Assembly: GCA_963817395.1 (NCBI GenBank) | Contig: CAWFOC010000007.1 | Location: 62,001-126,000 of the forward strand | Source of the DNA: CAWGYQ01 sp963817395 | GTDB lineage: Bacteria; Acidobacteriota; Vicinamibacteria; Vicinamibacterales; CAVPJW01 | DNA: 64,000 nucleotides | Reading direction: 5' to 3' | Shown here: positions 61,028 to 64,000 of the stretch, one piece after another | How the letters are laid out: every line of letters begins with the position of its first letter | Position numbering within the stretch: the stretch's first letter is position 1 | Translations under genes and position numbers: made by a program | Notes under the pieces: generated by a model | What the model saw: the letters and a program-made list of their open reading frames with translations, nothing else | The model's database searches: none | What the model was told of the DNA's origin: nothing

Positions 61028-63905
61028 CTACGGCTGTGACGCCGCCCCGGAATCGATCGAGTCCGGGACAGTGTAAGCAGGTGCTGGCGACGCCCCGCGC
61101 CCGCTCGCCGATCGATGCTCGTGAATCTGCTGGCGCTCATTGTTGTCGTCAGGATGCAGCTGACGGTACGGACCGGTGATGGCCTGTGCCGATTCGTCCG
61201 CCTTGAACCGCTCGTACAGCACACGTTCGGCGGCCGCCAGCGTCGTTTCGCCAAGGCCCTGATACGCCAGCATCAGGTTGTAATGGGCCTGCAGATCCTC
61301 GGCGTCGACTTCGAGCACCCTCTTGAACTCGGCGACCGCCTCGCGAAACTGGCGCTTCAAGAAGAGCGTCCGGCCAAGCTGATTACGGACAACTCGATCT
61401 CGCGGGTACTGCACCGCCGCTGCCCCGAAATGCTCGAGCGCGTCATCGTATCGACCGAGGCTCTTGAGGGCGAGACCGAGAAAAAAATGGGCGCTGGCCA
61501 GCCGCGGGTTCACGGCGAGGGCTTTGCGAAGAATCTCCTCGGCAGCGGTCATGTTGCCTTCCTGGACGCGTGCGCGACCCACGTTGACCCAACCGTCGGC
61601 GTAGGTCGGATCCATTTCTGTCACCTTCAGGAAGGCTGCCTCGGCCGCCTTGATGTCGCCTTGCAAGAGCAGACCGATTCCGTAGTCGTTCCAGCGCTCA
61701 CGCACGGATCGATCGAGGTATGGACGGTCGGGCGGCAGCGGTGCGCCCTGCGGCACGACGTGCAGCGTCGTTTCGGCGTCGGCCATCACAGTGATGGGAA
61801 TGTCGGGAATGGCTTTGATGCCGCCGGATACCGTCGAGGTATCGCCGCGAAACACCCACCGGCCGTCGTCGTGTCCGTGAGCGAGTGCAAAAGTCGGCTG
61901 GTCTGGATCGCGAATGCCCGCGTACGCCCACTGCGTATTCCACCAGGCGAACTTTCGATAATTCACCTTGGCGCGGATGACGATGCGATCGCCGGCGTCG
62001 GCGGGAATCTGCAGCCTGTAGTGAATCGTGTCGGCGGCTCCGGGCGGAATCAGCCGTACATAGGCGACCGAGCGCGCCGCCCAGGCATTGCGCTTGTTGA
62101 TGGGATTTCCATGCTCGTCCAGCAAGAGGCTACGGTAGAAGTGGGCGCCAGGCTCCACCGGACCTCGTCCCTCGTCTTCGACGCTGCCGCTGTGGAAAAT
62201 GACCCGTCCCCGGTCGTCCAACGCCTCGAGCTCGACCCACACGTCGAAGGCATCGACGGTCCCGCCGGGAAAGAAATGCCCGACCTTTCTCGTGCGCACG
62301 ACGACCTCGAGCCGGACTGACTCGCCCCGCCGCACTGCCGCATGCCACGCGATCCAGCGGAGCCAGCACGTCGGAGGGTGGGGTGAGAATGGCTTGCGCA
62401 GCTCCGAAATTGAGCGACTCCTCGCCCACGGCGAACGTGCTGGCCGCCACAGGCTCTCCGGTGGCCGACCGTTGACCGCCGTGCACCTCCGAAGCCTCCC
62501 CACGCACGAGTCCGAAGATATCGACCGAGATCTGCCCATCGCGGAGGAAATCCTGCACGGCCTTCAGCTGCACCGCATCACGATTGACGAACGGCAACGC
62601 CGTGTTTGCCGCCGGAAAACGGTGTGAGCGCACCCGGCCGGCGCGAGCGGCAGGGTCGTCGGACGGCACGAGCGGCATGTGGCAGTCGGCGCACTTCTGC
62701 GGCGTCTCCGGATAGTAAAACGACCGCGCACCTTGCCCCGACACGCCGGAGGCCTGCCAGTTGTCGTAGTCGTTGAATCCCCGGAACCAGCGGTACCCGT
62801 TCACGGGCACGTCGAGATGCACCTTGTGACAGCTCGAACAGAACTCGGCCGTCTGCTCGCGATGGAACGGCTTGAGGAACGTTTCTCGATGCGGTTGCGG
62901 GTCGATCGCGAGCAGCTTGTCGTGGAGATAGCGAAGCGCCGGCTGTTCGCTCGTGGCCAGGTCGTGCAGCGGCGGATACTCGATGACGAAATCGCCCTGG
63001 CCCATCGTGCTCTTGACGGCCGTGACGGCGTGACACGAGGTGCATCCCAGCCCGGCTTGCGCTTCAGGCGTCTCGATCTGTTCGCGGATGGGCCGATCGA
63101 AGCGACCGTTGAAGAACACCGCGTGATCGTGGCAGCCCGCGCACCATTTGGACGGTTTGGTCCCGACCACGTCCTGCATGTACTCGATGGACTTGCGATA
63201 CCACTGATTGTTGAACGACGAGAAACGGTGTGCCGACGACTGCCACTGCTGATAGATGTCGGAGTGACAGCGCCCGCACCCCTCGCTGGTCAAGAAGAAA
63301 TTGGCCGGGATGATCGTCCCGACGTCGGTTTCGGCAGCCGAGGGGAAGAACGGGCTGGCAGGACCGCCGCCCTCGTGTTCCATACTCGCCGGCACGACTG
63401 CCGGGTTCTCGATACGGTACGCCGAAGCCCGTGTCGTGTCGTACCGGAGTCGCGCGCCGGCAGCGGCGACCAGGACCCCGCCGATGAGCGCGAGCGACAC
63501 GAAGGCCCATCGGCGAGCCCGCGGCTGACTGAGACGGGCGGCGACGCCGGTCAGGTATCCGATGAGCAGCGCCGCGCCTGCAGACGACAGCCCGATGTGC
63601 GCGTGCAGCAGCCACCGGTAGGGACGAGTCGCGCCCCAATGAAGAATCGTGAGGCCGAAGATCAGGCCGAGAAACAGCAGGCCTGCCGACGCCAGCAGCC
63701 ATGGGTTTCTCGGTCGCCCGCCGACCAGCCACCGCGCGAAGCCTGCGGCCAGCACGAGGCCAAGCACCACGTGCACGCCAATGGCCACGAAATAGAAGAG
63801 CGTGGGCGTCGCGTACGCGGTCAGGTACGCGGTGTTAATCAACAGTGCCGCGAAGCCGGCGAGAATCCAGGGGGCTCCGCTTCCTCCGGCGCGTTGTTCA
63901 ATCAC
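61028..63905 (-). CDS. Membrane five-haem cytochrome c with C-terminal TPR, frameshifted
   Basis: About 960 aa. Five TM helices within residues 13-155 (WILAGFAALLINTAYLTAYA; FYFVAIGVHVVLGLVLAAGF; LLASAGLLFLGLIFGLTILH; HAHIGLSSAGAALLIGYLTG; FVSLALIGGVLVAAAG). A periplasmic part carries five CxxCH haem sites (residues about 210, 255, 288, 356, 405). After a shift near 62365 there follow a beta-rich domain (LEVVVRTRKVGHFFPGGTVD) and at least four TPRs (LKVTEMDPTYADGWVNVGRA, DALEHFGAAAVQYPRDRVVR). The start is GTG 63905. An electron-transfer/respiratory role is inferred. The layout resembles TPR-cytochrome genes next to CRTAC1-like genes elsewhere in Acidobacteria. Confidence 0.85.
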
Positions 63906-63922
63906 TTCGGCGGGATCCAGCC

Positions 63923-64000
63923 CTACTTGTACGGCGTCGAGTCGCCCAGGTCAAGCACGGCGCGCGCCGTGCGCGTCTTGACAGCAGCGCCGCGGCAACG
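63923..64000 (-). CDS. C-terminal end of an unidentified protein, partial
   Basis: A minus-strand frame entering from the right edge ends AAVKTRTARAVLDLGDSTPY-K then TAG. In the same frame the next codons read GWIPPK and TGA, so the TAG may be a base error. Too short to identify. Its stop lies 17 bp upstream of the GTG of the cytochrome gene. Confidence 0.3.
   Translation of the reverse strand, partial: RCRGAAVKTRTARAVLDLGDSTPYK

Overview
The window is GC-rich, densely coded bacterial DNA. Its gene content points to Acidobacteriota, probably class Vicinamibacteria. The signs are FG-GAP/UnbV (CRTAC1-like) secreted proteins, large M14 carboxypeptidases with signal peptides, PEGA-domain Ser/Thr kinases, DUF4097 proteins, a TIGR03790-type protein and YbbAP/MacAB transporters. 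This placement is an inference from family composition; there is no rRNA gene to confirm it.

A feature of the whole window is that about forty clear single-gene reading frames are broken by one-base shifts, often two or three per gene, in housekeeping genes (rnr, gatB, pckA, ispH) as well as others. Both halves of each gene stay conserved on either side of the shift. I read these as consensus errors, as expected from a long-read metagenome assembly, not as pseudogenes. Gene coordinates below therefore join the fragments, and each shift is noted.

Layout. 1-7.5 kb, minus strand: housekeeping genes (RNase R, glycerate 2-kinase, GatB, PEP carboxykinase). 7.7-12.8 kb, plus strand: an ECF sigma factor and putative anti-sigma, IspH, and an M14 peptidase. 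12.8-25.2 kb, plus strand: a Spy-like protein, a composite efflux operon (TolC, adaptor, RND pump, second adaptor, MacB-type ABC ATPase and permease), then a second sigma/anti-sigma pair and a DUF4097 protein. 25.2-30.6 kb, minus strand: FolK, a possible ferritin-like protein, a DksA-type zinc finger, and YbbP-YbbA-TesA. 30.8-41.8 kb, minus strand: a signalling island with a PEGA/PDZ/TPR periplasmic protein, a TPR/NHL protein, two transmembrane Ser/Thr kinases, a PP2C phosphatase, and a pseudokinase fused to PEGA and TonB C-terminal domains. 41.9-45.6 kb, plus strand: a small Cys-rich protein and a multi-sensor diguanylate cyclase. 45.6-47.1 kb: an HTTM-DCC fusion with a small membrane partner. 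47.1-50.5 kb: an accessory patch made of a TIGR03790 gene, two copies of a tRNA-Leu 3' end, and a tRNA-Leu(UAA) 5' half separated from its 3' end by 531 bp carrying an AAA-ATPase fragment. 50.5-55.7 kb: small proteins, a dienoyl-CoA-hydratase-like enzyme, a YyaL/DUF255 protein, a PfpI protein and a nitrilase. 55.7-63.9 kb, minus strand: two FG-GAP/UnbV proteins and a five-haem membrane cytochrome with TPR tail, probably one export/respiration-linked operon.

The most interesting parts are the PEGA kinase/pseudokinase island, which looks like an envelope-sensing phosphorylation system, and the disrupted tRNA-Leu locus. No CRISPR array, complete insertion sequence or complete prophage was seen.
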